Counted from the stretch's first letter, positions 37,001 to 46,033 are shown. The stretch: DNA of 64,000 nt from JARLFX01 sp036404255 (GCA_036404255.1 DASWOP010000179.1:93330-157329); one strand, 5' to 3'. Numbers and translations: made by a program. Notes: a model not told the origin generated them from the letters alone.

Positions 37001-37651
37001 TCAAGCAAGACGTATGCCATGAAGCCGCAAGGCTTCGAGAAGATCCGGATCATCCTCCATCAGATCCTGCGACTCGGTTTTTTCGAGGGAAAACGGTTCA
37101 AAGAGCGCCCAGTTCTCCAATGAGTGACCATAGCGGGAGCGGTAGAAAATGCCCGCAAGATTCAGCCGGTACGCCTGCCTCGAAGCCAGTTGCGTAAGGC
37201 GGCGCGGCTCGGCGGCCTCTAGTGTGCTGAGATCGATGTCCTTCATCCCGAGTCTGAGTGCATCGCCAGCCAGCAGGTTGCGCAGATGGCTCACCCATCC
37301 CGCCGCATAGATATCTGCATAGCTTCCCTGGATGACTGCCACTCCCATCGTCCGCACGGCAAGCCACTCCCGAGGCAGGGTTCCGAGAGGAATGAAATCG
37401 TCATCCCCGTCAATTGATTTCAAATCCGTGAGCAGCGATAGATCTGGTCGAAAGCGGGCTAGCGTCTCCAAGAAACATGCCAGCCGTTGGGACGAAGCAT
37501 AAAGAACTCGGTAATAGCCCTCGGGATCGTCAAACCGGTTCCCGAACGTTCCATCGGCATGGGCCAGAAACCACTCCGGCGGTTGCCAGGCATCCGGGTG
37601 CCGGCCGAGCCGGTAGACCGGAGCATGGGGCTGACGAATTTCAAGGTCCAT
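37001..37651 (-). CDS. RES-domain toxin
   Basis: About 216 residues from the ATG at 37649-37651. The RES fold is visible in VYRLGRHPDAWQPPEW, GNRFDDPEGYYRVLYASSQR and the conserved R-x-Y-x-R-x-E elements. RES toxins degrade NAD+ and are neutralised by an Xre/MbcA-type antitoxin. The start lies four bases after the antitoxin stop. Confidence 0.85.
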   Translation of the reverse strand: MDLEIRQPHAPVYRLGRHPDAWQPPEWFLAHADGTFGNRFDDPEGYYRVLYASSQRLACFLETLARFRPDLSLLTDLKSIDGDDDFIPLGTLPREWLAVRTMGVAVIQGSYADIYAAGWVSHLRNLLAGDALRLGMKDIDLSTLEAAEPRRLTQLASRQAYRLNLAGIFYRSRYGHSLENWALFEPFSLEKTESQDLMEDDPDLLEALRLHGIRLA

Positions 37652-37655
37652 AGAA

Positions 37656-38072
37656 TTAGCCACCAGCGAGAAATGCGCGAGCCGCACTTAAGATCGACGG
37701 CGCAATTGCGTCAATGTCATTCTCTCGCAAGAGACGCAGTGGAACACGGTCGCCGAGTTCTGGATTCACACCCGTCAGCCAGGCCTGAACAACGGCAGGC
37801 GAATCACGTTCACTCAAGGTGCGGGCCAACTGAAAGGTGAACCGGAGACGAGCTTCCGCATCACCGTAGATGTCGCCGCCAGCAATCCATCGATCCACCG
37901 CACGCGCATCCTTCACTCCGGCAATATACGCCGTCAGTTTACGCCCGATGATTTCGACAAGCTTCTCGACAACCGCTGCTAGCGGGAGCCTCAGAGCCTC
38001 TCGGTGGGCGAAAAGATCGGGCCGTGGAAGGGATGCAGTAGCCACAGGAGGGACCTCCATAAAGATATCCAT
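37656..38072 (-). CDS. Xre/MbcA/ParS-type antitoxin of the RES toxin
   Basis: A 138-residue protein with a DUF2384-type C-terminal domain (VDRWIAGGDIYGDAEARLRF, then VVQAWLTGVNPELGDRVPLR) that covers the active site of RES toxins, and an N-terminal helix-turn-helix-like region. The ATG at 38072 or a second at 38060 could be used. Gene order and spacing are those of RES-Xre pairs. Confidence 0.83.
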   Translation of the reverse strand: MDIFMEVPPVATASLPRPDLFAHREALRLPLAAVVEKLVEIIGRKLTAYIAGVKDARAVDRWIAGGDIYGDAEARLRFTFQLARTLSERDSPAVVQAWLTGVNPELGDRVPLRLLRENDIDAIAPSILSAARAFLAGG

Positions 38073-38297
38073 TTACAGTATGCCATAATTACATACAAAT
38101 CACAAGAAAATACCGCCACAATAGCGCGACAGTGCCCAGCACGAAGTTAGGCCCTCCCTAGTAACAGCGACTTCCCCACAGTTCCCGCAGTTGCACCGTC
38201 TTCGCTAGCGATTTGGAGGCGCGGCTCTTTCGAACTGTATCTTACATAGGTATCTGCGGCTCCGCAGGCAGCATCTTCGCCGCCCGCAGAGCCACGT

Positions 38298-39206
38298 TCA
38301 GGCAACCCGTTGCGATGCCAGATTCTCGAGTTCACCTACCAGTTGCTTTAATGCTTCCAGGTTGCGGATGGTCGTCATCGACCGGACCTGCAGCCGATCC
38401 AACGCCGAGACGAACGCGGTATCGCCGACCTCTTCGGCGAGCGAGTGAGCTTTGCGGATGCCCCGCGACGCGCGCTCCATCACATCCGCAACGCTCAACT
38501 GAAGCTGGGCATTGGGGATCGCATTCGCCCGCGACGCCTGCGCGACCCGCCTGAGAATCTCTCCGTAGATGGGATCGCCGAGGATTCGCCGGAAGCCTTC
38601 GATCTTCGCCGTCGTCTTCTGGTCGATTGGGCCACGTTGCACTACCGGCGGACGCGGCCCGGTGGCAGCGTTGTTCTTGCCCGCGAGCGAACCCGGCTTA
38701 GGCAGTGCCCACTTCGGGAGGGTCGGAATCTGGAGCGGCTGGCGATGTTCGTTGAGCGGCACCCACATCTCCGCGAAGTTGTAGAGATAGCGCCCCAGGC
38801 CGAAGCAGGTACACGCGCGCTTGAATGCCTGCGCTTCGGCGGCCGTCATTGCATTCTGCTCGTCGGCCCATGCCTCTCCGCTGCCGGTATGGCAGCCGAT
38901 GCCCTGAATGGTCAGCGTACAGGTAGCGAGCACCTTGCCGGTGGGGATGACTTTGTCCCGCTTCATCCGGCTGATCGCCGAAACTGTCGAGACGTTGTAG
39001 GTCCTTGTCCAGCCACTGGGAGTAAAGATCTGGTTGAGACGGTCGGTGTAGGCTCTTGGGTCCGCAAACGCAATCACGGCTCCCCGCCTCCCGTCCTGAG
39101 TTGTGTGTGTGACCCGCCACTTGATCTCGGATGGATCAAACGGCTCGGCCAGCTGCGCAAGCAGAGCATCAAGCCCCGGATTGCTCTTTGTTTCTTCGGT
39201 CGCCAT
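38298..39206 (-). CDS. Rad52/Rad22-family single-strand annealing protein
   Basis: A 302-residue protein. The Rad52-type core is clear in the GSGEAWADEQNAM and AEAQAFKRACTCFGLGRYLY segments (near residue 130). The C-terminal half is Ala/Arg-rich and less conserved. Such proteins anneal complementary single strands in recombination and are typical of phages and mobile elements. It is followed 66 bases later by ssb, and the pair is probably a recombination module. A good GAGGAGA site precedes the ATG. Confidence 0.85.
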   Translation of the reverse strand: MATEETKSNPGLDALLAQLAEPFDPSEIKWRVTHTTQDGRRGAVIAFADPRAYTDRLNQIFTPSGWTRTYNVSTVSAISRMKRDKVIPTGKVLATCTLTIQGIGCHTGSGEAWADEQNAMTAAEAQAFKRACTCFGLGRYLYNFAEMWVPLNEHRQPLQIPTLPKWALPKPGSLAGKNNAATGPRPPVVQRGPIDQKTTAKIEGFRRILGDPIYGEILRRVAQASRANAIPNAQLQLSVADVMERASRGIRKAHSLAEEVGDTAFVSALDRLQVRSMTTIRNLEALKQLVGELENLASQRVA

Positions 39207-39272
39207 TGCTGTGTCTCCTCAAAGAAATAGGCGCTCCGAAGAGCGCCTTAGTCATTGACCTCGAAACCAACC

Positions 39273-39737
39273 TCAAAATGGGATGTCCTCGTCCGTGATT
39301 CCCTCGTCGGCGTAGGCGTATTCCTCCGTCGCAACCGACCCGGACTGTCCGTAATTGCCGGCGCTGGTGCGTGCTGAGTGGCCATTGCCGTTGCTGCCTT
39401 GACTGCCGCCCAGCAAAGTCAGTTCGTCCACCAGAATCTCGGTGCGGTACTTCTTGGCGCCGGTCTCCTTGTCATTCCAGGAGCGGGTCTGGATCTTTCC
39501 TTCGATGAAGAGCTGCGTGCCCTTTTGCACGTAATCCCGAATGACTTCGGCTCGCCGACCGAAAGCAACCAGGTTGTGCCATTCGGTTCTGTCTCCCCAA
39601 TTACCCTGGCTGTCTTTCTGCCGGTCGGTCGTGGCGAGAGAAAAGCTGGCGACAGTCATGCCGCTGGCTGTGGATCGAATCTCAGGGTCCTTACCGACGT
39701 GTCCGAGAAGAAATGCTTTGTTGGTACCTTTTGCCAT
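39273..39737 (-). CDS. ssb: Single-stranded DNA-binding protein
   Basis: A 154-residue SSB. It has the OB-fold pattern (KAFLLGHVGKDPEIRSTASG, then WHNLVAFGRRAEVIRDYVQK), a flexible Gly/Ser/Asn linker and the acidic C-terminal tip DEDIPF that binds partner proteins. It is likely the element's own SSB, distinct from the chromosomal copy, and is co-directional with the Rad52-like gene. Confidence 0.93.
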   Translation of the reverse strand: MAKGTNKAFLLGHVGKDPEIRSTASGMTVASFSLATTDRQKDSQGNWGDRTEWHNLVAFGRRAEVIRDYVQKGTQLFIEGKIQTRSWNDKETGAKKYRTEILVDELTLLGGSQGSNGNGHSARTSAGNYGQSGSVATEEYAYADEGITDEDIPF

Positions 39738-39764
39738 GGTGATACCTCATCCTATCCATGTGTT

Positions 39765-40016
39765 TCAGTTGCGTACATGTTCCAGCGCAATAGAGCGCGT
39801 GACCTCGATATAGCTCCCTTCGAAATAGAGGTAGAAGCTCTGGCCGTCTCTGCCGATGTTGAGGTATCGCCGTGTGAGGCGGTTCTTGTAGAGTTCAATC
39901 TCGCCGGATCGCCCCATATACATGTAGTCGGAACATTCCTCGCGCGTAAGCACACGCTCAAGCGGAAACCAGTTCGGCTCTCCGACTTCAATGGAACAGT
40001 TCTTTACTTCGCTCAT
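39765..40016 (-). CDS. Small hypothetical protein coupled to the 40013 gene
   Basis: About 83 residues from the ATG at 40014-40016, which overlaps the upstream stop as ATGA. It contains FPLERVLTREECSDYMYMGR and tyrosine-rich strands. Family not recognised. Translational coupling links it to the gene upstream. Confidence 0.6.
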   Translation of the reverse strand: MSEVKNCSIEVGEPNWFPLERVLTREECSDYMYMGRSGEIELYKNRLTRRYLNIGRDGQSFYLYFEGSYIEVTRSIALEHVRN

Positions 40017-40666
40017 ACAGCCACTCTTGAGCGAACGGGAGGTGGCATACCAACATGGGCGTGCTGGCAACCGATGCAGCAGACCGCCGCGGTGATCTTT
40101 CTGGCCGCTTGTTCGAATTGCTTCGGCAGTTCGAGGACTTCGCCCGCGCGGGTGTAGAAGATGGGAGCCAGTTGTCCCCGCAATTCTTTGTGTTCCTGCT
40201 TCCAAAGCTCGACCGGCAAAACACCGTCTCTTCCACGGAAGAGCATTCTGGAAACGATCTGCGGACGTGTGCGTTCAGACGGCAGCGACAACGTATGCAG
40301 AGAGATTGCCAATTCATACGTCCGCATCGTGCGCAATATTTCGATTCGGACCAGGCTTTCAGCAAGGAAGATCGCATGACGGCCGTTGACCGCAAGAGAA
40401 TCAATCGACTGTAACCACGGTAAGGCATCCCCATCCGGAGCCAGAAAGGCGCACACGCGGCCCATGTCTGCCACCGCGCCGCCGGACTCGACGCCGCGCA
40501 GGACGTAGCGTTTTGCGCGGTGCTGGTGTTCAATGGAGACCCCAGGTGCGCAATAAATCCCCCGCTTCTGGAGCGCCTTCAGCGTGCTTGCCGGAAGCGA
40601 GAGACCATGAAGCGCCTGGCGGGAAGTGTTGGGAGACGGTTTCCGGTTTTCAGAAAGGATTGCCAT
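40013..40666 (-). CDS. Hypothetical protein next to the primase-like gene
   Basis: A 217-residue protein with a GGGGGGAGA ribosome site nine bases after the primase-like stop. It has mixed alpha/beta character (RYVLRGVESGGAVADMGRVC) and a cysteine pair late in the sequence (AVCCIGCQHAHVG). No family recognised. Its place suggests a DNA-metabolism operon. Confidence 0.6.
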   Translation of the reverse strand: MAILSENRKPSPNTSRQALHGLSLPASTLKALQKRGIYCAPGVSIEHQHRAKRYVLRGVESGGAVADMGRVCAFLAPDGDALPWLQSIDSLAVNGRHAIFLAESLVRIEILRTMRTYELAISLHTLSLPSERTRPQIVSRMLFRGRDGVLPVELWKQEHKELRGQLAPIFYTRAGEVLELPKQFEQAARKITAAVCCIGCQHAHVGMPPPVRSRVAV

Positions 40667-40675
40667 TCTCCCCCC

Positions 40676-41623
40676 CTAAGCCATCGCACGCTTGCGAATG
40701 GGTTGACCTAAAGCAGCCCGGATTTCCTCTTTGGTACATCCGGCGCGGCAGACGTAGAAGCGGGGATCGGAGATCTTGATGCCGAGATTGTTTCGCGACT
40801 GGTCCCTTCCGCCCTGGGCGCAGGATGGGCATTGCGCCTGCCAGTTGCGGCTGTCCTGCTTTCCGGTAGGCCGCACATAGTCGAGGATGCGGAACTCGCG
40901 GTAACCGGCATTCGGACTGCGCGGAATGAATGGCACCGGTTCGGGCGGCCGATAAGCCTGTGGCAAGGCCATCCCTTGCGTGAGGGCTTCCAGTTCGGCT
41001 GCGGTAAGTTTCTTCAGCCCCTGCAGGTAGGCCAGTTGCGCTTCAGGAGTCAGATCCGCTTCGTAAAACCAGTAGCGGCGGTTGCTCTTCCGGTGGACGC
41101 CAAGCGGCGCCCGGATCGCATTCCCATAGGCTCCATCCTTGATTTCATCCTGCCTCGGGAAGACCTCGATTCCCTCTTTCAGCCCACCACCTTTGACGGG
41201 AACGCCGAGACGGAGCGCTAGGTTGTAGATATAGATGCGGCACTGGGACGCCAACAACGGCTTCTCTCCGAAGATCCAGAGATGGCCGCCGCGGCGGGAC
41301 TGTTCGAGGGCCGCTTCTACGCCGTCCTGTTTCAACTCCCACTGCAACTGGAAGAGCGCTTCGAGCGAACCGTCGAAGTCGGCATCAATTGCCACCCACT
41401 TCGAGCTCTGGGTCTGCGGGTTGATGGCGTACAGGTTGATGGTCAAGTCGCCATTAAGGTGCATCCTCACCACGCTCGCGTCCAATGGCCGGGTCTGCCT
41501 GATATATGGCACAGTGCCGTCCGGCAGCGGTTTCTGTCTCTGAATTCCGTAGGCCAGACGGTTCACGAACAGCTTCATGAACTCCTCAGCGGTCTGGCGG
41601 CTTACACAAAAGTGATCAGGCAT
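40676..41623 (-). CDS. Archaeo-eukaryotic-type primase, TOTE-like
   Basis: About 315 residues from the ATG at 41621-41623 (AAGGAGG upstream). The metal-binding acidic pair is in WVAIDADFDGSLEALF; the third acidic and histidine-containing element follows in SRRGGHLWIFGEK; and GNAIRAPLGVHRKSNRR is the TOTE-type AEP signature. The C-terminus has a zinc-ribbon-like CPSCAQGG with a later CRAGC. It would make primers, and could supply replication of the element's single strand after transfer, with SSB and Rad52-like protein nearby. Confidence 0.78.
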   Translation of the reverse strand: MPDHFCVSRQTAEEFMKLFVNRLAYGIQRQKPLPDGTVPYIRQTRPLDASVVRMHLNGDLTINLYAINPQTQSSKWVAIDADFDGSLEALFQLQWELKQDGVEAALEQSRRGGHLWIFGEKPLLASQCRIYIYNLALRLGVPVKGGGLKEGIEVFPRQDEIKDGAYGNAIRAPLGVHRKSNRRYWFYEADLTPEAQLAYLQGLKKLTAAELEALTQGMALPQAYRPPEPVPFIPRSPNAGYREFRILDYVRPTGKQDSRNWQAQCPSCAQGGRDQSRNNLGIKISDPRFYVCRAGCTKEEIRAALGQPIRKRAMA

Positions 41624-41745
41624 AGCCGGAGCCTCCTTCCTCAGTTGTGCGGTTGTACCCCGGCTCCCAAACTCGGTCAAATTTACCGGGAACGGCGAAA
41701 CGAACGTCTTGTGGACCGTCGTTCGCCGATTCCGGCTGCTAGTTT

Positions 41746-41928
41746 CTAGGCAGCAAGGGGCTTCGACACCACCACGATCTTGACCGTGTGTGGCGGGATC
41801 GCGGAGGCCGGGAGTTTTGAGTTCTCAGGGAAAATCCGGCGGGGTCTATCTGAGGCACCGCAAATAATCCCATTGACCCGCACAATGCTGCGATTGATGG
41901 ATCGAATACGACCTACAGACATACGCAT
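41746..41928 (-). CDS. Small basic hypothetical protein
   Basis: Sixty residues with CCAGGAGGAG before the ATG, rich in Arg and Ile/Val (VNGIICGASDRPRRIF). Family not recognised. The strong ribosome site is the main support. Confidence 0.5.
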   Translation of the reverse strand: MRMSVGRIRSINRSIVRVNGIICGASDRPRRIFPENSKLPASAIPPHTVKIVVVSKPLAA

Positions 41929-41991
41929 GGCGACTCCTCCTGGAGTTGAAGTGGGTTGAATCAGATTGTTGAGTGGACAAAACGAGGTGAG

Positions 41992-42351
41992 CTAAGCGTC
42001 GGCCGACTGCAATTGGGACAGCAGCAGGCCCGGCTGCTCGACGTAGCTGAACAGCTTGTACTCCGAGAAAACCCGGTCGAATTGCTCGGAGGTGAACTGG
42101 TCTTCGCAGCCTTCGAACGAGAGCATGTACCAGTCGTCCCGCAGCCGGTCGAAAACGTAAATCGCTCCGGATGCGGCGTTATTGGGAACCATCTGCAGGA
42201 GCAGGACGCCCTTCGGCGTCTGTATCCAGCGGGTGGCAATGGCTTCCCCGACATCGAGGAAGGCGGAGACGGTCTGTTGAATGGTGCTCGCGGCGCGATC
42301 GCGCCAGTTGAACATCTTGTATGCGGACATCTTTCCTAAGCTGCGTTGCAT
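41992..42351 (-). CDS. Hypothetical protein
   Basis: About 119 residues from the ATG at 42349-42351 (GAGAGGAGAG upstream). It is aromatic-rich with alternating strands (AIYVFDRLRDDWYMLSFEGC). Family not recognised. It lies in a run of small same-strand genes between the primase-like and replication-relaxation genes. Confidence 0.6.
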   Translation of the reverse strand: MQRSLGKMSAYKMFNWRDRAASTIQQTVSAFLDVGEAIATRWIQTPKGVLLLQMVPNNAASGAIYVFDRLRDDWYMLSFEGCEDQFTSEQFDRVFSEYKLFSYVEQPGLLLSQLQSADA

Positions 42352-42394
42352 GGTGACTCTCCTCTCTTTGGTGATGGGTTGAAGGGCTGTGATC

Positions 42395-42652
42395 CTATTG
42401 GGGCCGGCCACGTAGTGTGACAATCCAGACCCTGGCGAGAGATCCGAGCAGGGCTGCGAACAGCAAACTCACGCCGAGAAACCAGAGCGGGTAGTTGGCT
42501 GTTACGCGATAAAGCGTTCCGCCAAAGACGGCAATTACACCGGCGTTGAGAGCAGTCAGCAGAACACTGACCGCGACACGTAAGGCGAAACGACCGGAAG
42601 GGATGGATACATCTGCGGCTGCAGTGGAGGCGATGGAACGGAAATTGGGCAT
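42395..42652 (-). CDS. Small membrane protein with two hydrophobic segments
   Basis: About 85 residues from the ATG at 42650-42652 (AAAGGAA upstream). Two transmembrane stretches are visible: FALRVAVSVLLTALNAGVIA and PLWFLGVSLLFAALLGSLAR. It may belong to the conjugation apparatus, but this is only from context. Confidence 0.6.
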   Translation of the reverse strand: MPNFRSIASTAAADVSIPSGRFALRVAVSVLLTALNAGVIAVFGGTLYRVTANYPLWFLGVSLLFAALLGSLARVWIVTLRGRPQ

Positions 42653-43291
42653 GGGAATTCCTTTCTGTGGTGGCACAAAGTGCCGGTTGGGTTGAGTAGT
42701 TGGGGGAGCAGAGGCGGGATCAGCAAAACAATTCCGTACGGTCTGACAACTGACGGTTGGTGTCTGCAGGTGTTGCAAGCACGGCATGCCGGACTCCATG
42801 GCCGTGGCTCAACCATGGGCGGCAAGCAAATAAGGCTGGAGAGATAGGAGGGATTGAGAGCGAGGATGTTCCGTCAGAAGCAAAAGCATTGGCACGATGC
42901 TTCCCCGGTACATGCAAATCTGGCACGTCACAAACGCACCCAAACTGCGGCGGAGGCAGAAGATTTCTGTCCGAACCCGGTGTCAGGCATCACCGTTTAC
43001 GCTGGAAATTCGCAAACTTCCTGCGGATCAGATCCAGCCATCGGTAGGCTTCTGCCCGCTGTTGTGCGCACCCAGACGCAGGCCTTCATGCTCATCCACC
43101 CAGTCCCCGCAATCCGAGACATGTACAAGGGGATAGTCAGATTCCAAGTGCCTCAGCGAGCGGGACTTACCGAAGGCCAATTTTGCTCAATGGGAAGGAA
43201 TGTCACGGCAATGGGACGTCAAACAGGCGCGCATCGGAAAGAGTTTGAGAACACGATGGGATGACAAATGCGGACAGAATTAAGCCAGAAG
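42653..43291. other. Longest gap of the island; contains a small hairpin
   Basis: About 640 bases with no convincing gene, although a plus-strand frame spans part of it. A hairpin AAGCAT (42884-42889) / ATGCTT (42897-42902) with a seven-base loop is visible. A non-coding gap beside a replication-relaxation-type gene is a reasonable place to look for an origin of transfer; this is speculative. Confidence 0.35.
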
Positions 43292-44062
43292 TTAAGCCGC
43301 AAAGAGGGCGCGAAAGGGGATGACTTCAGAGCCGTCAGCGGCAAGAAGAGTGTTTGTATCCAGCAGGTCTCGACGGAATGAGTCGCTGAGAGCAAGTCCA
43401 ATTCGTTTCGCTGTCCCACGCATTTCGAGCGCAAGCAGATAGAGAACATCGCGGTCGGAGGTGAGATAGAGCACTACATCGACTGTCCGGTCGCGACCAA
43501 GCATCTCCCGAATCTCCCGATATCGGGCGGATGCCTTGGCGGTCCGCTCGTACTCTATCGCAAAGGTCCGCAGCTCGCGCTCCACCAAAATCTCCGCAAC
43601 CGCATCGTAATCTTTTGCTACCCCGCTCTCCAGCACCAGGTTACGGGACGCTATTTCAAGCTCACCCAACCAGGATCGAAGAATGCCATGTTTCGCCAAT
43701 GCCAACCGAATATTGACCAGTTCCATGGCATGCGGAATTTGAGTTGGGTGGATAACCCGACCGGTTGTGGACGGTAACGAGAGCAGATAGTGGCCTCTCG
43801 ATTCGAGCACCCGCAGACCCAGCGGCGTGATTGCAAAGACCGGTTGGCCGCGAAAACGGTCCTGTTCAAATCGCCGGATGAGACCATGTTGCTCAAGCCG
43901 GGACACTCGCCAGTTCACCACACGGCGCACTTTCTCAACTCCTTCCAGCAGCAAAAGCTCACACAGTTGATGGAAGGAAATGGCACGCGCATTTCTAACA
44001 TGCAGCAGGACGGGGATATCCCGCTCGTCTGAGATCGCGACATAGCCCTTGAAATATCTCAT
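43292..44062 (-). CDS. Replication-relaxation family protein
   Basis: About 256 residues from the ATG at 44060-44062 (ATGA overlap with the previous gene). The N-terminal winged helix (ISFHQLCELLLLEGVEKVRR) is followed by a second domain with acidic and basic motifs (LRTFAIEYERTAKASARYRE) that fits the replication-relaxation family found on plasmids and integrative elements. The family is linked to mobilisation or replication control. It is the only mobilisation-type gene recognised in the island. Confidence 0.7.
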   Translation of the reverse strand: MRYFKGYVAISDERDIPVLLHVRNARAISFHQLCELLLLEGVEKVRRVVNWRVSRLEQHGLIRRFEQDRFRGQPVFAITPLGLRVLESRGHYLLSLPSTTGRVIHPTQIPHAMELVNIRLALAKHGILRSWLGELEIASRNLVLESGVAKDYDAVAEILVERELRTFAIEYERTAKASARYREIREMLGRDRTVDVVLYLTSDRDVLYLLALEMRGTAKRIGLALSDSFRRDLLDTNTLLAADGSEVIPFRALFAA

Positions 44063-44595
44063 TGACAGGCTTCTTCCCCGCAACTGGCAAGCAAAAGGCG
44101 GTTGCCAACTGCATCAACCTTCCACCTCCCCAGATCGGTGCAAACCCAATCCTCAGCGCCTATCAGCAGCATCGCCTCGTACCTCGAACCATGCATACTA
44201 ACGGATATGGGCTGCACGCCAGGCGACCTCCAGCCCGGCTGGTCGAATTGAATTGCACCATGGTTGGCGGAATTCAGGGTAACGAGATAAGCATCCGGCG
44301 GGGTTGCGGCTGCGACCCGTGCAAACAACAGATGGACTCTTCCGGCGAATTGCTTTGGCCCTGAGCACAGAAATGTCCGCCCGACGGCGCGAGATGGAAA
44401 CTCCGGATCAAAACCGCTCTTTGCGTTGAACCGGATCTGGCCGGGATAGATGGCGCTGTGGCGAAGGCGCCTGCCACAGCGCAGGGCGGCAGCATTAAAG
44501 TAGGCTGCCCTCCGTCGAAAGCAGTAGGGATCGCTGCTGTCGCGGGAATGCATCACCCACCAGTTTGTCCCGAAGCTGATCACGCAGACACGCAT
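44059..44595 (-). CDS. Hypothetical protein in the conjugation operon
   Basis: About 178 residues from the ATG at 44593-44595 (GGAG eight bases upstream). The start lies within the end of the preceding gene, overlapping it by 16 bases, and the stop overlaps the next start. It contains a central Cys and an RVCVISFGTNWWVMHSRD opening. No family recognised. Tight overlaps on both sides support a polycistronic unit. Confidence 0.6.
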   Translation of the reverse strand: MRVCVISFGTNWWVMHSRDSSDPYCFRRRAAYFNAAALRCGRRLRHSAIYPGQIRFNAKSGFDPEFPSRAVGRTFLCSGPKQFAGRVHLLFARVAAATPPDAYLVTLNSANHGAIQFDQPGWRSPGVQPISVSMHGSRYEAMLLIGAEDWVCTDLGRWKVDAVGNRLLLASCGEEACQ

Positions 44596-45254
44596 GCAGC
44601 GATCTCCGCCGTGAGTGTGTCCAGAACGGCACGTGTCTGAAGCATTCTTTCCCGGCCACGAAGGCAGTGCAGAAACCAGCAACGCTCAAAGAAATATCTG
44701 GGTAATAGCAGATTTCTGTCGCGGCAGTAGAGGAGGAGTTTGTCGAGTTCTACCATCGAGCGCGTAAAGGCAATGTCATCCTGGCTCTCCGGCCCGAGTT
44801 TCTCGCAGAGGTGCTTCTCCCAGCCCGCTGCATCGAAGTCTCCTTCAATACCGTTCTTGTACCCAGTCCAGAGCGCGAAATACGGGTTTCTGCTTGTCAG
44901 GTAATCCAGCAGTTCCTGGACCTGTTCCCGTGGAGATACGGGAAGGGCTGCATCAGCCGTAACCACTTCAGGCTGGGCCTGGGTGAGCAAGAACGCTGTA
45001 AGACTAGCGAAGATTCGCTGGTTTAAGGACTCCAGCCGGTTTGTCCGCTCTGGGTCATGAAGAGCGTGAATGCTCTTCAATTCCTGCGTGAACTCGATGG
45101 GAAACGCCTGTTTGCGGAGCTCATAGAAACTCTTGAACAGTTCTGTGCGGCCGTAGGCGAGCGCGTAAGGCTGCCCGGCGGCGGGAATGTTCTCTCGCAC
45201 ATAGGAAAGCCATTCATCGTGGCTGCTGAAGCTGGAGGGAGTCTTATTGTCCAT
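44580..45254 (-). CDS. Hypothetical helical protein in the conjugation operon
   Basis: About 224 residues from the ATG at 45252-45254 (AAAGGG upstream). It is mostly helical (EWLSYVRENIPAAGQPYALA, LFKSFYELRKQAFPIEFTQE) with a cysteine-rich C-terminal stretch (FFERCWFLHCLRGRERML). Family not recognised. Confidence 0.6.
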   Translation of the reverse strand: MDNKTPSSFSSHDEWLSYVRENIPAAGQPYALAYGRTELFKSFYELRKQAFPIEFTQELKSIHALHDPERTNRLESLNQRIFASLTAFLLTQAQPEVVTADAALPVSPREQVQELLDYLTSRNPYFALWTGYKNGIEGDFDAAGWEKHLCEKLGPESQDDIAFTRSMVELDKLLLYCRDRNLLLPRYFFERCWFLHCLRGRERMLQTRAVLDTLTAEIAACVSA

Positions 45255-45264
45255 TTCGCCCTTT

Positions 45265-46032
45265 CTATGCGCCTTTAAGAGAGCCGTTGCGCCGGCGCTC
45301 CTGATCGAGCAAAACCGTTGTCTGGTTGAGACGCTGTTTGAGATTCTGTTCGCTGTTCTGCAGCGCTTCGACACGCCGCTGCAGCAACAGATTGCTTTGT
45401 TGAAGATTGGACAGCTCACCGTCTTTTGCTTCCGAAGGCGTACCGATATCCAGGCGGAGCTGCGTCGCGCCGCCATTCGATCCGGCAGCCGCGCTCTTCT
45501 CGGTCAGCTTGCGAACGTTTCTGCCCAGGCTCCCATTGCCCTCTTTCCCCTGTTCCGCGGCTTGCGATTTCAGCAGCAACGCCCGTTCTACGTCGGCATT
45601 GTGGGTCTCAACCAACCGGTTGAACTGCTCCGTCCGGCGTTCGATTTCGATCCGGTCGCTGACACGGCCATTCCATAACTCCGCAATAAAGGACGCGGCA
45701 ATAACTTCCTTCTTGTCCGCAGATCGCCACTGCAGGAAGACAACAGCAACCGTTCCGATAAGCAGGAGAAGCGTCACCACGTTCGACCAGAAGTACAGAT
45801 CGTCGATCGTGTGCTCCACTACGGTGTCTCTCTCTGTCTGCATGGAAGAGCCATAATCTCTTCCATCCGGATTGATCTTGCCGAGAACGTAATCGAAGAA
45901 ACCATCTTGCCTGTGCGCCGAATGGGCTGGAGCCGCTGATGGCCGGTTCTGAACCTGACCAAATAGCGCCGCTCCGGACAAGCAGAGGAGTGAGAACACA
46001 ACCAGAGACGGGATCGCCGGGAAACGTCGCAT
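45265..46032 (-). CDS. Secreted or periplasmic coiled-coil protein with one membrane segment
   Basis: About 255 residues from the ATG at 46030-46032, directly after the coupling-protein stop. It has a signal-type N-terminus (FPAIPSLVVFSLLCLSGAAL), a second hydrophobic segment (FWSNVVTLLLLIGTVAVVFL) around residue 85, and a long C-terminal coiled coil (LQQSNLLLQRRVEALQNSEQ). Such proteins often act as membrane-spanning scaffold parts of conjugation machines. No named family. Confidence 0.65.
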   Translation of the reverse strand: MRRFPAIPSLVVFSLLCLSGAALFGQVQNRPSAAPAHSAHRQDGFFDYVLGKINPDGRDYGSSMQTERDTVVEHTIDDLYFWSNVVTLLLLIGTVAVVFLQWRSADKKEVIAASFIAELWNGRVSDRIEIERRTEQFNRLVETHNADVERALLLKSQAAEQGKEGNGSLGRNVRKLTEKSAAAGSNGGATQLRLDIGTPSEAKDGELSNLQQSNLLLQRRVEALQNSEQNLKQRLNQTTVLLDQERRRNGSLKGA

Positions 46033-46033
46033 G

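Noticed and set aside
42854..43264. Plus-strand 136-residue frame in the large gap
   Set aside because: No ribosome site at a useful distance, no family resemblance, composition unlike neighbours.
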